Source: Riemerella anatipestifer
Lineage (GTDB): Bacteria; Bacteroidota; Bacteroidia; Flavobacteriales; Weeksellaceae
DNA length: 64,000 nucleotides
Direction: 5' to 3'
Assembly: GCF_009670965.2 (NCBI RefSeq)
Contig: NZ_CP073239.1
Coordinates: forward strand, 682,001 to 746,000
In this document: positions 9,373-18,730 of the stretch, piece by piece
How the letters are laid out: each line of letters starts with the position of its first letter
How positions within the stretch are numbered: the first letter of the stretch is position 1
Made by a program: the position numbers and the translations under genes
The notes under the pieces: model-generated
The model's input: only the letters and a program-made list of their open reading frames with translations
The model's database searches: none
What the model was told of the DNA's origin: nothing

Positions 9373-9894
9373 TTAACCGTTAAATACTTTACTCAATGTT
9401 ACACCTCTCATTCTTGCGATTTCTTCTGGTCTTCTGATATCTAACAAAGCTTTGAAAGTTGCCTTTACCACATTGTGTGGGTTAGAAGAACCTTTTGACT
9501 TTGAAAGAATGTCGTGTACACCAGCTGATTCTAACACAGCTCTTACCGCACCACCTGCGATAAGCCCTGTACCGTGAGAAGCAGGTCTCAAGAAGATATT
9601 AGCTCCACCATATCTAGCTGTAGTTTCGTGCGGAATTGTATGGTTTACAACAGGAACTTTTACTAAGTTTTTCTTAGCATCTTCTACTGCTTTAGAAATT
9701 GCAGAAGCCACCTCTTTAGATTTCCCTAGTCCGTAACCTATCACACCATCTTCATTTCCTACCACTACGATTGCTGAGAAGCCGAAAGCTCTACCTCCTT
9801 TAGTAACCTTAGTAACTCTATTAACAGCCACTAAACGATCTACTAACTCTAAACCTCCAGGTTTTACTCTTTCTATATTATCTAATCCTAACAT
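9373..9894 (-). CDS. rpsE: 30S ribosomal protein S5
   Basis: Small-subunit protein at the mRNA entry channel, important for decoding accuracy. The 173 residues contain the double-stranded RNA-binding-like N-terminal domain ([20 protein letters not shown], residues 16-36) and the C-terminal domain ([20 protein letters not shown] near 107). Operon position between rplR and rpmD is standard. Confidence 0.97.
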   Translation of the reverse strand: MLGLDNIERVKPGGLELVDRLVAVNRVTKVTKGGRAFGFSAIVVVGNEDGVIGYGLGKSKEVASAISKAVEDAKKNLVKVPVVNHTIPHETTARYGGANIFLRPASHGTGLIAGGAVRAVLESAGVHDILSKSKGSSNPHNVVKATFKALLDIRRPEEIARMRGVTLSKVFNG

Positions 9895-9907
9895 AATTTT
9901 TTAACTT

Positions 9908-10261
9908 TTAAAATTTCAAACCTCCCTCTCTAGCACCATCAGCAAGAGCTTTTACTCTACCGTGATACACAAAACCATTTCTATCAAATACTACTTTCTC
10001 ATACCCTGCAGCAATAGCTTTCTGCGCGATAGCTTTACCAACGGCTGTTGAAATTTCCACTTTTGTTCCTTTAGTATCAAAGCCTTTCTCTCTTGAAGAA
10101 GCTTGTACTAAAGTTTTACCTTCTTTATCATCAATAAGTTGAGCATAGATTTCTTTATTACTTTTGAATACAGATAATCTTGGTGCTGCTTGAGTTCCGG
10201 AAACTTTTCCTCTAACTCTTCTCTTTATTCTTAATCTTTTCTGTTCTTTACTTAGTGCCAT
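9908..10261 (-). CDS. rplR: 50S ribosomal protein L18
   Basis: 5S rRNA-binding protein of the central protuberance. The 117 residues include [14 protein letters not shown] at the N-terminus, [18 protein letters not shown], and the C-terminal [20 protein letters not shown] signature. It lies between rplF and rpsE with a 13-base gap to rpsE. Confidence 0.97.
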   Translation of the reverse strand: MALSKEQKRLRIKRRVRGKVSGTQAAPRLSVFKSNKEIYAQLIDDKEGKTLVQASSREKGFDTKGTKVEISTAVGKAIAQKAIAAGYEKVVFDRNGFVYHGRVKALADGAREGGLKF

Positions 10262-10272
10262 TTTCTTAAATT

Positions 10273-10818
10273 TTAAGCAGATTTACCAGCCTTTCTTCTA
10301 ATTTGTTCTCCTACAAATCTAACCCCTTTACCTTTGTATGGCTCAGGTTTTCTGAAAGATCTAATTTTTGCAGCTACCATACCCAATAATTGCTTATCAT
10401 AAGATGATAAAGTAATGATAGGGTTCTTACCTTTTTCTGTTACAGTCTCTACCTGAACTTCAGAAGGAAGCTCTAGTACTATACCATGAGAGAAACCAAG
10501 AGCTAATTCTAATCTTTGTCCTTGATTAGATGCTCTATAACCAACTCCCACAAGCTCTAACTTCTTAGTAAAACCTTCAGAAGTTCCGACTACCATGTTG
10601 TTGATTAATGCTCTATAAAGCCCGTGTAGAGCTCTATGTTGTTTAGACTCAGACGGTCTGTTTACTGTAAGTACACCGTCATTTTGTTCTATAGTAATAC
10701 CCCCTGTAAGTTCCTGAGTAAGTTCTCCTTTAGGACCTTTTACAGTTACCACACCGTCTTTCTCAGTGACAGTAACTCCAGAAGGAATTGTTATAATTGC
10801 TTTACCAATTCTTGACAT
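10273..10818 (-). CDS. rplF: 50S ribosomal protein L6
   Basis: Large-subunit protein near the factor-binding site. It begins [15 protein letters not shown] and has two repeated L6 domains; the C-terminal signature [12 protein letters not shown] is present near residue 157. Length 181 residues is typical. It is 17 bases downstream of rpsH. Confidence 0.97.
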   Translation of the reverse strand: MSRIGKAIITIPSGVTVTEKDGVVTVKGPKGELTQELTGGITIEQNDGVLTVNRPSESKQHRALHGLYRALINNMVVGTSEGFTKKLELVGVGYRASNQGQRLELALGFSHGIVLELPSEVQVETVTEKGKNPIITLSSYDKQLLGMVAAKIRSFRKPEPYKGKGVRFVGEQIRRKAGKSA

Positions 10819-10835
10819 TTTCCTTTTATTAAAAA

Positions 10836-11234
10836 TTAATATACATAGCAGATTACCTCTCCACCTACTTTCTCTAATCTCGCTTTTTTGTCAGTCATTA
10901 CTCCTTTAGAAGTAGATATAATAGCTACACCTAAGCCATTAAGTACTCTTGGAAGTTCTGCAGAACCTTTGTACTGTCTTAAACCAGGTCTAGAAGCTCT
11001 TTGGATAGACTTAATTGCTGGTTTACCAGTTTGTTTATCGTACTTTAAAGCGATTTTAATAGTTCCTTGAACTGCATTGTCTTCAAACTTGTAGTTCAAG
11101 ATATAACCTTGATCAAATAAGATTTTAGTAATCTCCTTTTTGATTTTCGATGCAGGAATTTCCACCACTTTGTGGCCTGCGCTTTGTGCGTTCCTTACTC
11201 TAGTTAGGAAATCTGAAATTGGATCTGTTACCAT
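10836..11234 (-). CDS. rpsH: 30S ribosomal protein S8
   Basis: Primary 16S rRNA-binding protein of the central domain; in E. coli it also represses the spc operon. The 132 residues begin MVTDPISDFLTRVRNAQSAG and end with the GLGVAIISTSKGVMTDKKAR and GGEVICYVY blocks. The 120-base gap that separates it from rpsN holds a palindromic element. Confidence 0.97.
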   Translation of the reverse strand: MVTDPISDFLTRVRNAQSAGHKVVEIPASKIKKEITKILFDQGYILNYKFEDNAVQGTIKIALKYDKQTGKPAIKSIQRASRPGLRQYKGSAELPRVLNGLGVAIISTSKGVMTDKKARLEKVGGEVICYVY

Positions 11235-11260
11235 TTTTCGTTTTTTAAAATTATTGGTTT

Positions 11261-11340
11261 ATGATAATCAGTATTTGAAGGCTTTAAAGTTAAAGGCAAA
11301 AGCTAAATATCTTCAAAGCCCTCAAACTTAATTATCTTGA
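11261..11340. repeat. Imperfect palindrome between rpsN and rpsH
   Basis: The arms 11261-11289 and 11311-11338 are inverted copies over about 28 bases with a few mismatches: GATAATC ... GGCTTTAAAG on the left, CTTCAAAGCC ... GATTATC-like sequence on the right. The loop is about 21 bases. Pairing this long forms a stable hairpin in the operon transcript. There is no T tract on the minus strand, so it does not look like a terminator. Confidence 0.65.
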
Positions 11341-11354
11341 TTTGTTAAAAATTA

Positions 11355-11624
11355 TTACCAACTTGCTTTTTTAACTCCAGGTATTAAACCTTGGTTAGCC
11401 ATTTCTCTAAAAGTTACTCTAGAGATACCGAAAGTTCTCATGTATCCTCTAGGTCTTCCTGTAAGCTTGCAACGGTTGTGCAATCTTACTGGCGAAGCAT
11501 TTTTAGGTAATTTTTGTAATGCTTCATAATCTCCAGCTTCTTTTAGAGCTTTTCTTTTAGCAGCATATTTAGCAACTAGTGCTTCTCTTTTGCGCTCACG
11601 CGCTTTCATTGATTCTTTAGCCAT
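11355..11624 (-). CDS. rpsN: 30S ribosomal protein S14 (zinc-free type)
   Basis: Small-subunit head protein. At 89 residues with [20 protein letters not shown] and [11 protein letters not shown] it is the long, zinc-independent S14 form; the two CxxC pairs of the short form are absent. It lies 5 bases after rplE and before a wide gap that contains a palindrome. Confidence 0.96.
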   Translation of the reverse strand: MAKESMKARERKREALVAKYAAKRKALKEAGDYEALQKLPKNASPVRLHNRCKLTGRPRGYMRTFGISRVTFREMANQGLIPGVKKASW

Positions 11625-11629
11625 TCTTC

Positions 11630-12181
11630 TTAGTTCTTTTTAAATGGTAAACCGAAATGAGTTAATAAGGCTTTAGCCTCTTTATCTGTTCTAGCACTTG
11701 TTACGAAAGTGATATCCATACCTTGGATTTTTTTCACTTTATCAATAACAATCTCGGGGAAGATAATTTGCTCAGTAATACCTAAGTTATAGTTCCCTCT
11801 ACCGTCAAAACCATCAGCTTTGATTCCGTTAAAATCTCTAATTCTAGGTAGAGCAGAAGATGTAAGTCTATCTAAAAACTCGTACATTTTATCTGCTCTT
11901 AGCGTTACCTTTGCACCAATAGGCATACCTTTTCTTAGTTTGAAAGAAGCTTCATCTTTCTTAGAAAGAGTACCTACAGCTTTTTGTCCGGTAATTGCCG
12001 TTAATTCTTCCACTGCATAATCTACGATTTTTTTATCCGCAGTAGCAGCTCCTAAACCTTGGGATACAACGATTTTCTCTAATTTAGGTACTTGCATTAC
12101 AGACTTATACCCAAACTCTTCCATCATTGCAGGAACAATTTTCTCTTTATATAATTTTTTAGGTCTTGCTATATATTCCAT
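11630..12181 (-). CDS. rplE: 50S ribosomal protein L5
   Basis: 5S rRNA-binding protein of the central protuberance. The 183 residues contain [14 protein letters not shown] near residue 28, [14 protein letters not shown] near 87, and the RIRDFNGI and [15 protein letters not shown] blocks. Length and position (rplX-rplE-rpsN) are standard. Confidence 0.97.
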   Translation of the reverse strand: MEYIARPKKLYKEKIVPAMMEEFGYKSVMQVPKLEKIVVSQGLGAATADKKIVDYAVEELTAITGQKAVGTLSKKDEASFKLRKGMPIGAKVTLRADKMYEFLDRLTSSALPRIRDFNGIKADGFDGRGNYNLGITEQIIFPEIVIDKVKKIQGMDITFVTSARTDKEAKALLTHFGLPFKKN

Positions 12182-12190
12182 CGTTCTTTA

Positions 12191-12511
12191 TTATAAAGTT
12201 TTACCAGTAGTTTTAGCTACTCTTACTTTCTTATCTCCTTCCATTTTATATCCCACTCTAGTAGCTTTTCCGTTTTCATCCATCAAAGCTACATTAGATA
12301 TATGGAGAGAAGCTTCTTTCTCTACGATACCACCTTGAGGGTTTGCAGCTGAAGGTTTAGTATGTTTTTTAACAATATTTACACCTGCTACTACCACTCT
12401 AGGATCTTTACCTTCTTTTCTGATTACCTCAAGAACTTCTCCTTTGCTTCCTTTATTTTTTCCAGTGGTAACGATAACATTATCACCTCTTTTAATTTTA
12501 ACTTTTGTCAT
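12191..12511 (-). CDS. rplX: 50S ribosomal protein L24
   Basis: Assembly-initiator protein near the tunnel exit. The KOW motif is seen near the N-terminus (KIKRGDNVIVTTGKNKGSKG), and GVNIVKKHTKPS is conserved. Length 106 residues is normal. It lies between rplN and rplE. Confidence 0.96.
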   Translation of the reverse strand: MTKVKIKRGDNVIVTTGKNKGSKGEVLEVIRKEGKDPRVVVAGVNIVKKHTKPSAANPQGGIVEKEASLHISNVALMDENGKATRVGYKMEGDKKVRVAKTTGKTL

Positions 12512-12530
12512 TGTTTTAAAATTTTTAAAA

Positions 12531-12899
12531 TTAAAGTACTTCAGGAGCTAATGAAATAATCTTCATATATTCCTTATCTCTTAATTCACGAGCAACTGGT
12601 CCGAAAACACGAGTTCCTCTCATCTCTCCAGCAGCATTTAAAAGAACGCAAGCATTATCATCAAAAGAGATGTAAGATCCATCTTTTCTTCTAACTGCTT
12701 TTTTAGTTCTCACTACTACTGCTTTAGATACTTGTCCTTTTTTAGCATTTCCTGTAGGAGTAGAATCTTTGATAGTCACTACGATTTTATCACCCACAGA
12801 TGCATATCTTCTTTTGGTACCTCCCAAAACTCTGATTACTAATACTTCTTTAGCACCAGTATTATCAGCTACTTTTAATCTTGATTCTGTTTGTAACAT
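12531..12899 (-). CDS. rplN: 50S ribosomal protein L14
   Basis: Large-subunit protein at the intersubunit face. The 122 residues begin [19 protein letters not shown] and include the L14 signature around [10 protein letters not shown] and [10 protein letters not shown]. Its start codon overlaps the rpsQ stop by one base (TAATG), implying coupled translation. Confidence 0.97.
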   Translation of the reverse strand: MLQTESRLKVADNTGAKEVLVIRVLGGTKRRYASVGDKIVVTIKDSTPTGNAKKGQVSKAVVVRTKKAVRRKDGSYISFDDNACVLLNAAGEMRGTRVFGPVARELRDKEYMKIISLAPEVL

Positions 12900-13153
12900 T
12901 ACTTAGCTCTTTCTATGATTCTTACTAATCTCCATCTTTTATTTTTGCTCAAAGGTCTTGTTTCTTGGATAAGAACAGTATCGCCTTCATTACACTCGTT
13001 GTTTTCATCGTGTGCGGTATATTTTTTCGTTTTCAAAACGAACTTACCGTACATTGGGTGCTTCATTTTCATAGTCTCACTAACAACAATGGTCTTTTCC
13101 ATTTTATTGCTCGAAACTACTCCGATTCTTTCTTTTCTTAAATTTCTTTCCAT
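12899..13153 (-). CDS. rpsQ: 30S ribosomal protein S17
   Basis: Small-subunit OB-fold protein and primary 16S binder. The 84 residues show [38 protein letters not shown] and [13 protein letters not shown], all S17 blocks. The stop codon overlaps the rplN start. Confidence 0.97.
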   Translation of the reverse strand: MERNLRKERIGVVSSNKMEKTIVVSETMKMKHPMYGKFVLKTKKYTAHDENNECNEGDTVLIQETRPLSKNKRWRLVRIIERAK

Positions 13154-13168
13154 AATAAAATGAAATTC

Positions 13169-13354
13169 TTATTGTTTGTTAGTTAGTTCAGTTTCAAGTC
13201 TTGCGATAGTCTTCCTCAAATCTCTGATTTGGATAGGATTTTCAATTGGGCTAATTCTGTGAGCTAATTTAAGTTTCCCATAAGTAGCTTTCACTTCTAC
13301 CAATTTACTTTTTAAATCCTCTACGCTTAGATTTTTAATTTCAGCTTTTTTCAT
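13169..13354 (-). CDS. rpmC: 50S ribosomal protein L29
   Basis: A 61-residue two-helix protein at the tunnel exit, where SRP and trigger factor dock. The sequence shows the L29 pattern ELT/SVEDLKSKL at the start and the IRDLRKTIARLETEL helix at the end. It lies between rplP and rpsQ. Confidence 0.95.
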   Translation of the reverse strand: MKKAEIKNLSVEDLKSKLVEVKATYGKLKLAHRISPIENPIQIRDLRKTIARLETELTNKQ

Positions 13355-13365
13355 TTCTAAAAGAT

Positions 13366-13791
13366 TTATTGAGGTTTAACAAAATCGTTTGCTACTACAA
13401 ACTTAGTAACTACAGGAAGTTTCTGAGCTGCAAGTCTTAAAGCTTCTTTAGCTACTTCGTAAGGAACACCTCCTACTTCAAACATAATTTTACCTGGCTT
13501 CACTACAGCTACCCAATATTCTACAGCACCCTTACCTTTACCCATACGCACCTCTGCAGGTTTTTTAGTAACTGGTTTATCTGGGAATATTTTAATCCAC
13601 AGCTGTCCTTCTCTCTTCATATATCTAGTTGCAGCGATACGAGCTGCCTCTATTTGTCTTGCAGTAATCCAAGCACCTTCTGTAGCTTTAATACCGAATG
13701 TTCCGTAAGCAAGCCTATGTCCTCTGTTGGCATTGCCTTTCATTTTCATTTTATGAACCTTACGGAATTTGGTTCTTCTTGGTTGTAACAT
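13366..13791 (-). CDS. rplP: 50S ribosomal protein L16
   Basis: Large-subunit protein near the A-site tRNA and a late assembly component. The 141 residues start [20 protein letters not shown] and carry the L16 signatures around [20 protein letters not shown] and [18 protein letters not shown]. It is separated from rpsC by a 110-base gap holding a repeat element. Confidence 0.97.
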   Translation of the reverse strand: MLQPRRTKFRKVHKMKMKGNANRGHRLAYGTFGIKATEGAWITARQIEAARIAATRYMKREGQLWIKIFPDKPVTKKPAEVRMGKGKGAVEYWVAVVKPGKIMFEVGGVPYEVAKEALRLAAQKLPVVTKFVVANDFVKPQ

Positions 13792-13802
13792 AATTTTATA
13801 TA

Positions 13803-13897
13803 TTAGATGTTAGATGTTAGATGTTAGATTGAAAAAAATTAAATTCAGCTCTTGTAACGGAAGATCTAATTTCTAATTTCTATCTTCTAACTCTAAT
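13803..13897. repeat. (TTAGATG)4 tandem tract and imperfect palindrome between rpsC and rplP
   Basis: Four 7-base units, three TTAGATG and a last TTAGATT, run from 13803 to 13830. After about 30 bases a degenerate inverted counterpart follows (TCTAATTTCTAATTTCTATCTTCTAACTCTAA, here quoted in parts: TCTAATTTCTAATTTC at 13864 onward, then ATCTTCTAACTC). Together they form a palindrome of about 95 bases that fills the gap. A similar TTAGA-rich palindrome occurs at 36933-37042, so this looks like a dispersed intergenic repeat family. Confidence 0.6.
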
Positions 13898-13901
13898 TAA
13901 A

Positions 13902-14597
13902 TTATTTTCTTTCTCTTCTTTTATTACCAGAAGATTTTTTCTGAGTACCTACTAATGGAGAAAGCTCCCTCTTACCATATACTTCTCCTTTCATTATCCA
14001 TACCTTAACGCCCAATCTACCATAAGTAGTGTGTGCTTCTGCGATATGGTAATCTATATCAGCTCTGAAAGTAGATAACGGAATTCTTCCTTCTTTGAAA
14101 GACTCACTTCTTGCCATTTCAGCACCGTTTAATCTTCCTGAAATTTGGATTTTAATTCCCTCTGCTCCCATTCTCATAGCTCCCGCGATAGCCATCTTAA
14201 CAGCTCTTCTGTAAGAAATTCTGTTTTCAATTTGCTTAGCTACGCTATCTGCTACTAATACAGCATCTAACTCAGGTCTTTTAATTTCAAAGATATTGAT
14301 TTGAACATCTTTACCAGTAAGTTTCTTTAACTCTTCTTTTAGTTTATCTACTTCCTGACCACCTTTACCGATGATAAGTCCTGGTCTAGCAGTAGTGATA
14401 GTTACAGTAACTAACTTAAGGGTTCTATCAATATAAATTCTTGAAATACCACCTTTAGATAATCTTGCCTCAAGATATCTTCTGATTTTGTAGTCTTCTG
14501 CGATTCTGTCTCCATAATCGTTTCCTCCAAACCAGTTAGAATCCCATCCTCTGATGATACCTAGTCTATTACCAATTGGATTTGTTTTCTGTCCCAT
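13902..14597 (-). CDS. rpsC: 30S ribosomal protein S3
   Basis: Small-subunit head protein at the mRNA entry, with helicase-related function. The 231 residues begin [20 protein letters not shown] and contain the KH domain ([17 protein letters not shown], residues 70-87) and the [12 protein letters not shown] block. The tail is Lys/Arg-rich. Its start is preceded directly by rplV. Confidence 0.97.
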   Translation of the reverse strand: MGQKTNPIGNRLGIIRGWDSNWFGGNDYGDRIAEDYKIRRYLEARLSKGGISRIYIDRTLKLVTVTITTARPGLIIGKGGQEVDKLKEELKKLTGKDVQINIFEIKRPELDAVLVADSVAKQIENRISYRRAVKMAIAGAMRMGAEGIKIQISGRLNGAEMARSESFKEGRIPLSTFRADIDYHIAEAHTTYGRLGVKVWIMKGEVYGKRELSPLVGTQKKSSGNKRRERK

Positions 14598-14604
14598 ATC
14601 TTGA

Positions 14605-15009
14605 TTATTGATTATCTGTTTTTGAACCTAATACTAATGTTACATGGTTAGATCTTTTTCTAATTCTGTAACCTCTACCTTGTGGCGCAGGACGCAATCT
14701 TTTCAATTGTCTTGCACTATCTACATATATTTCCTTAATGAAAAGATTAGCTTCTTCTATATCAGCTCCTTCGTTTTTGTTTTGCCAGTTAGCAATTGCA
14801 GAAAGAAGAAGTTTTTCTAATTTATTAGAAGCCTCTTTTTTAGAATATCTAAGGATATATAGAGCTTTATCTACATTTTCTCCTCTAATGATATCAGCAA
14901 CGAGTCTCATTTTTCTTGGAGAAGAAGGGCAATCATTGAGACGGGCTTTTACCACATCTTGATTTGCTGCTTTACGTGCTATTGCACTATCTTGTTTTCT
15001 TTTTCCCAT
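14605..15009 (-). CDS. rplV: 50S ribosomal protein L22
   Basis: Large-subunit protein whose beta-hairpin lines the exit tunnel constriction. The 134 residues contain [20 protein letters not shown] near the N-terminus and the hairpin region [20 protein letters not shown], the L22 signature. It lies between rpsS and rpsC. Confidence 0.97.
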   Translation of the reverse strand: MGKRKQDSAIARKAANQDVVKARLNDCPSSPRKMRLVADIIRGENVDKALYILRYSKKEASNKLEKLLLSAIANWQNKNEGADIEEANLFIKEIYVDSARQLKRLRPAPQGRGYRIRKRSNHVTLVLGSKTDNQ

Positions 15010-15014
15010 AATGA

Positions 15015-15293
15015 TTATCTGCTACCTTTATTTTTATTACCTGAGTGACCTCTAAAAGATCTCGTTGGAGAAAATTCACCTAACTTATGTCCTACCATAT
15101 TTTCAGTTACATAAACAGGTATGAAAGACTTACCATTATGTACTGCTATAGTTTGACCCACCATGTCTGGAGAAATCATAGATGCTCTAGACCATGTTTT
15201 AATTACCGTTTTCTTTCCTGATTCTATATTCGCTTGAACCTTCTTCTCTAATGAATGGTGAATGAAAGGTCCTTTTTTAAGTGATCTTGCCAT
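15015..15293 (-). CDS. rpsS: 30S ribosomal protein S19
   Basis: Small-subunit head protein that contacts S13 and the 50S. The 92 residues begin [19 protein letters not shown] and include the signature around [20 protein letters not shown] and [16 protein letters not shown]. It starts 2 bases after the rplB stop codon. Confidence 0.97.
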   Translation of the reverse strand: MARSLKKGPFIHHSLEKKVQANIESGKKTVIKTWSRASMISPDMVGQTIAVHNGKSFIPVYVTENMVGHKLGEFSPTRSFRGHSGNKNKGSR

Positions 15294-15295
15294 AA

Positions 15296-16117
15296 TTATT
15301 TTCTTTTGGATACGATGTAACGGTTAGACACTTTATTTTTCTTTCTAGTCTTGTAACCTTTAGCTGGTTTACCGTTTCTAGATCTAGGGTGACCTCCTGA
15401 AGATCTACCTTCACCACCACCCATTGGGTGATCTACTGGGTTCATTGCTACAGCTCTAGTTCTTGGTCTTCTACCTAACCATCTGCTTCTACCTGCTTTA
15501 CCAGATACAGTAAGCTGATGGTCTGAGTTAGACACAGAACCAATCATAGCCATACATTCTACTAGAATCATTCTAGATTCTCCTGAAGGCAATTTAACGA
15601 TAGCAAACTTACCATCTCTAGAAGTAAGTTGTGCAGAAGAACCTGCACTTCTTGCTAAGATAGCTCCTTGTCCAGGTCTAAGCTCTATACAAGAGATAAC
15701 AGTACCTAGAGGAATATCCTTTAATTTCATTGCATTACCTACATCAGGAGTAGCTGTTTGTCCAGAAACTACAGTTTGCCCTACTTTGATACCGTTAGGA
15801 GCAATCATGTATCTCTTTTCTCCATCAGCATACTCTAACAAAGCGATGAACGCAGTTCTGTTTGGATCGTATTCCACAGTTTTTACAGTTGCCTTAACAT
15901 CAAATTTGTTTCTTTTGAAGTCAATAATTCTGTACTTTCTTTTGTGTCCACCTCCAGTGTAACGCATGGTCATCTTACCAGTATTGTTACGACCGCCTTT
16001 CTTTGAAAGACCTACAGTAAGGCTTTTCTCAGGTTTGTTGGTAGTAATCTCTTCAAAATTGTTTACAATTCTGAATCTCTGTCCTGGGGTGATAGGTTTT
16101 AATTTTCTAACAGACAT
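15296..16117 (-). CDS. rplB: 50S ribosomal protein L2
   Basis: Large-subunit protein needed for subunit joining and peptidyl transferase activity. The 273 residues carry the L2 signature near the C-terminus ([18 protein letters not shown]), including the conserved His, plus [14 protein letters not shown]. Length is typical. Confidence 0.98.
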   Translation of the reverse strand: MSVRKLKPITPGQRFRIVNNFEEITTNKPEKSLTVGLSKKGGRNNTGKMTMRYTGGGHKRKYRIIDFKRNKFDVKATVKTVEYDPNRTAFIALLEYADGEKRYMIAPNGIKVGQTVVSGQTATPDVGNAMKLKDIPLGTVISCIELRPGQGAILARSAGSSAQLTSRDGKFAIVKLPSGESRMILVECMAMIGSVSNSDHQLTVSGKAGRSRWLGRRPRTRAVAMNPVDHPMGGGEGRSSGGHPRSRNGKPAKGYKTRKKNKVSNRYIVSKRK

Positions 16118-16136
16118 TACTATTATTTATAAATTA

Positions 16137-16427
16137 TTAATTAGTTGCAAATACATCAATAAATTCACCTTCTACAAGCTGAACCATTGCTTTTTTCAAT
16201 TTGTTGGTTTTTCCAACTTGAAGCCCTTTTTTAGTGTACTTAGCAGAAACTTTAGGAGCATAAATCATTGTTCTTACATCTGCTACCTTTACACCATAAG
16301 CTTCTTCTACCGCTTGTTTGATTTGGATTTTATTCGCTTTAGTATCTACTAAGAAACTGTAAACGCCTCTCAAATCAGACAAATTAGAAGCCTTTTCCGA
16401 AATAATTGGTTTTATGATTACTGACAT
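16137..16427 (-). CDS. rplW: 50S ribosomal protein L23
   Basis: Tunnel-exit protein and docking site for trigger factor and SRP. The 96 residues show IIKPIISEKASNL at the start and KANKIQIKQAVEEAYGVKVADV, the L23 core. It lies between rplD and rplB. Confidence 0.96.
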   Translation of the reverse strand: MSVIIKPIISEKASNLSDLRGVYSFLVDTKANKIQIKQAVEEAYGVKVADVRTMIYAPKVSAKYTKKGLQVGKTNKLKKAMVQLVEGEFIDVFATN

Positions 16428-16430
16428 GAT

Positions 16431-17060
16431 TTATTTTCTTAAATTTTCTTGAAACTTTTCTACTGCACCTTCTAAGAATACAACCTCTCCAGCATTTACT
16501 AAGTCATAAGAAGAAATTTCATTGAAATTCATTACTTTAGCCTTAGGTAAATTTCTTGAAGACAAGTACACATTCTTGTTAGCTTCTCCTAGTACAAATA
16601 AAGACTTCTTACCTTCTAATCCTAATGCATTTACCACATTGATAAACTCTTTAGTTTTAGGAGTTTCAAAAGAAAAATCTTCTAATACCTTAACACTGTT
16701 GTCTCTCATTTTTTGAGAAAGAACAGATTTTTTAGCTAATCTCTTAAGTGCTTTATTTAACTTAAATCTATAATCTCTTGGCTTAGGACCAAAAACTCTA
16801 CCTCCACCTTTGAATACAGGAGACTTGATATCTCCGTATCTAGCAGAACCAGAACCTTTTTGCTTCTTAAGCTTTTTAGTAGAAGCTGTAATTTCGCTTC
16901 TTTCCTTAGCCTTATGAGTTCCTTGACGCTGTGCAGCAAGATACTGCTTTATCTCTAAGTAAACCGCGTGCTGATTTGGCTCTATTCCGAAGATAGCCTC
17001 ATCTAAAGACACTTTTCTCCCGGTTTCTTTCCCTTGAATATTTAATACTACTAGTTCCAT
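16431..17060 (-). CDS. rplD: 50S ribosomal protein L4
   Basis: Early assembly protein lining the exit tunnel; in E. coli it represses the S10 operon. The 209 residues include [21 protein letters not shown] (start of the tunnel loop), [21 protein letters not shown] and [15 protein letters not shown]. It overlaps the end of rplC by 10 bases, suggesting translational coupling. Confidence 0.97.
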   Translation of the reverse strand: MELVVLNIQGKETGRKVSLDEAIFGIEPNQHAVYLEIKQYLAAQRQGTHKAKERSEITASTKKLKKQKGSGSARYGDIKSPVFKGGGRVFGPKPRDYRFKLNKALKRLAKKSVLSQKMRDNSVKVLEDFSFETPKTKEFINVVNALGLEGKKSLFVLGEANKNVYLSSRNLPKAKVMNFNEISSYDLVNAGEVVFLEGAVEKFQENLRK

Positions 17061-17674
17061 CTTCTGATAATTACATAAGAATTTTTAGCTCCCGGAACAG
17101 CACCTTTTACCACTAAAAGATTTTGTTCTTCATCTACTTTTAACACCTGAAGGTTCTGAACAGTTACCTGCTTACCTCCCATTCTACCAGCCATTCTTAA
17201 ACCCTTGAATACTCTTGATGGGTCTGAACCCGCACCAATAGAACCTGGAGCTCTCAATCTGTTGTGCTGCCCGTGAGTAGCCTGCATTACACCGCCGAAA
17301 CCATGTCTTTTAACTACCCCTTGAAATCCTTTACCTTTAGAAGTACCTGTAACATCTACATACTCTCCTTCTGAGAATAATTTAACAGTTACCTCATCTC
17401 CTACTTGCAAATTATCGAATCCATGGTGGAATTCGTGTAATTTAGCTTTAGGAGTCGAACCAGCCTTTTTAAAATGACCAGCCAATGCCTTACCGACATT
17501 CTTCTCACTCTTGTCATCGAAACCTAACTGATAGCCTACATAGCCATCTTTTTCTACGGTTCTGACCTGTAAAACCGAACATGGACCCGCTTGAATAACA
17601 GTACAAGGAATATTTTTCCCAGACTCGTCAAACAATGAAGTCATTCCGATTTTTTTTCCAATAATACCTGACAT
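17051..17674 (-). CDS. rplC: 50S ribosomal protein L3
   Basis: Early assembly protein near the peptidyl transferase centre. The 207 residues begin [20 protein letters not shown] and carry the L3 signature around [21 protein letters not shown] and the H-rich [19 protein letters not shown] region. It is the first gene of the operon here: no rpsJ precedes it, and the promoter lies about 109 bases upstream. Confidence 0.97.
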   Translation of the reverse strand: MSGIIGKKIGMTSLFDESGKNIPCTVIQAGPCSVLQVRTVEKDGYVGYQLGFDDKSEKNVGKALAGHFKKAGSTPKAKLHEFHHGFDNLQVGDEVTVKLFSEGEYVDVTGTSKGKGFQGVVKRHGFGGVMQATHGQHNRLRAPGSIGAGSDPSRVFKGLRMAGRMGGKQVTVQNLQVLKVDEEQNLLVVKGAVPGAKNSYVIIRRWN

Positions 17675-17782
17675 TATTAAAAATTAAAATTGTTATTATT
17701 TAATTAAATTTCAATTACTTAAATCAAAAACTCAATATTTACCAATGAGAAAAAGACATACTTTTCCCAAAAATTGAGTGTG

Positions 17783-17813
17783 CAAATATACAAAGATTTT
17801 TTTTACTGACAAA
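17783..17813 (-). promoter_or_regulatory. Promoter of the ribosomal protein operon
   Basis: On the minus strand TTTG (plus 17813-17810) and TATATTTG (plus 17790-17783) are separated by exactly 19 bases, a full match to the Bacteroidota housekeeping consensus TTTG-N19-21-TAnnTTTG. Transcription should begin near 17779, giving a leader of about 105 bases before rplC. That leader contains a 7-bp inverted repeat, ACTCAAT/ATTGAGT (17773-17779 and 17730-17736), at its very 5' end, which could be a control element. Confidence 0.85.
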
Positions 17814-17977
17814 CAATAAGTTAAATTTTTATCCCATCCTTAATTTATTTATTATAAAAGATTTACCTCATCGCAAAAACTCCGCTTAAAGTTCAAAAAA
17901 ATCATTTATTCTGACATGTAATTTGATTACTAAATCTCACCTTTTATAATGTTTTTAGAAATCCTTATATTTGTTGA

Positions 17978-18730
17978 ATGGAAATAGTAATTATAGGTTC
18001 TGGCAATGTGGCGTTCCACCTCAACAATGCTTTTCATGAAGCAAACATAAAGGTTTCTCAACTATTTGGACGAAACGAGGAAGCCTTAAAACTCATGTCT
18101 GAAACCACAAAAACTCCCTATTCCACCAATGCTCTACAAAATGCCGACCTATACATCATATGTGTAAAAGATGATGTTATAGCGGAAGTTTCACAAATCA
18201 TTAAAGATGAAAATACATTGGTAGTACACACTTCTGGCTCTATGCCTAAAGATGTATTAGAAGGAAATTACAGAAAGGGGTGCTTTTATCCATTGCAAAC
18301 TTTTTCTAAAAACAAAGTCCTAGATTACACAGAAATTCCGTTTTTTATAGAGGCTGAAAACATTCAAGATTTAGATATTCTGAAAAATTTAGCTCTCAGA
18401 ATTTCCCCAAGAGTGCAAGAAGCAGATTATGAGAAAAGAAAATACATACACCTCACCGCCGTATTTGCATGCAACTTCGTTAACCACCTCTATGCTAGAG
18501 CAAAAGAGATAGCTGACAGCCAAAATATTCCGTTCAATTACTTCATTCCTCTTATAGAGGAGACTATGGACAAAATCTATTACCTAGACCCGAAGAAAGC
18601 CCAAACGGGTCCTGCGGTAAGAAATGATACTAGAGTTTTAGAACTTCACAAGCAATTGATAACAGATGAAACTCAATTAGAGATATACAATTTAATGAAC
18701 CAATCTATAAAAAAAATGTATGAGTTATAA
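17978..18730 (+). CDS. Rossmann-like and DUF2520 domain protein
   Basis: A 250-residue protein with an N-terminal dinucleotide-binding fold (IVIIGSGNVAFHL, residues 3-15) and a C-terminal helical domain of the DUF2520 type. The family resembles NADP-dependent 6-phosphogluconate/ketopantoate-type reductases, but its reaction is not known. A TATATTTG -7 box at 17966-17973 ends 4 bases before the ATG, suggesting a leaderless transcript. The last 11 bases overlap the next ORF, so the two genes are likely co-translated; the same pairing with a KdsC-type phosphatase is common in flavobacteria. Confidence 0.82.
   Translation: MEIVIIGSGNVAFHLNNAFHEANIKVSQLFGRNEEALKLMSETTKTPYSTNALQNADLYIICVKDDVIAEVSQIIKDENTLVVHTSGSMPKDVLEGNYRKGCFYPLQTFSKNKVLDYTEIPFFIEAENIQDLDILKNLALRISPRVQEADYEKRKYIHLTAVFACNFVNHLYARAKEIADSQNIPFNYFIPLIEETMDKIYYLDPKKAQTGPAVRNDTRVLELHKQLITDETQLEIYNLMNQSIKKMYEL

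Noticed and set aside
13803..13830. TTAGATG tandem units as a telomere or origin iteron
   Set aside because: Only four short units, inside a ribosomal protein operon, without any replication gene or AT-rich origin features around it.
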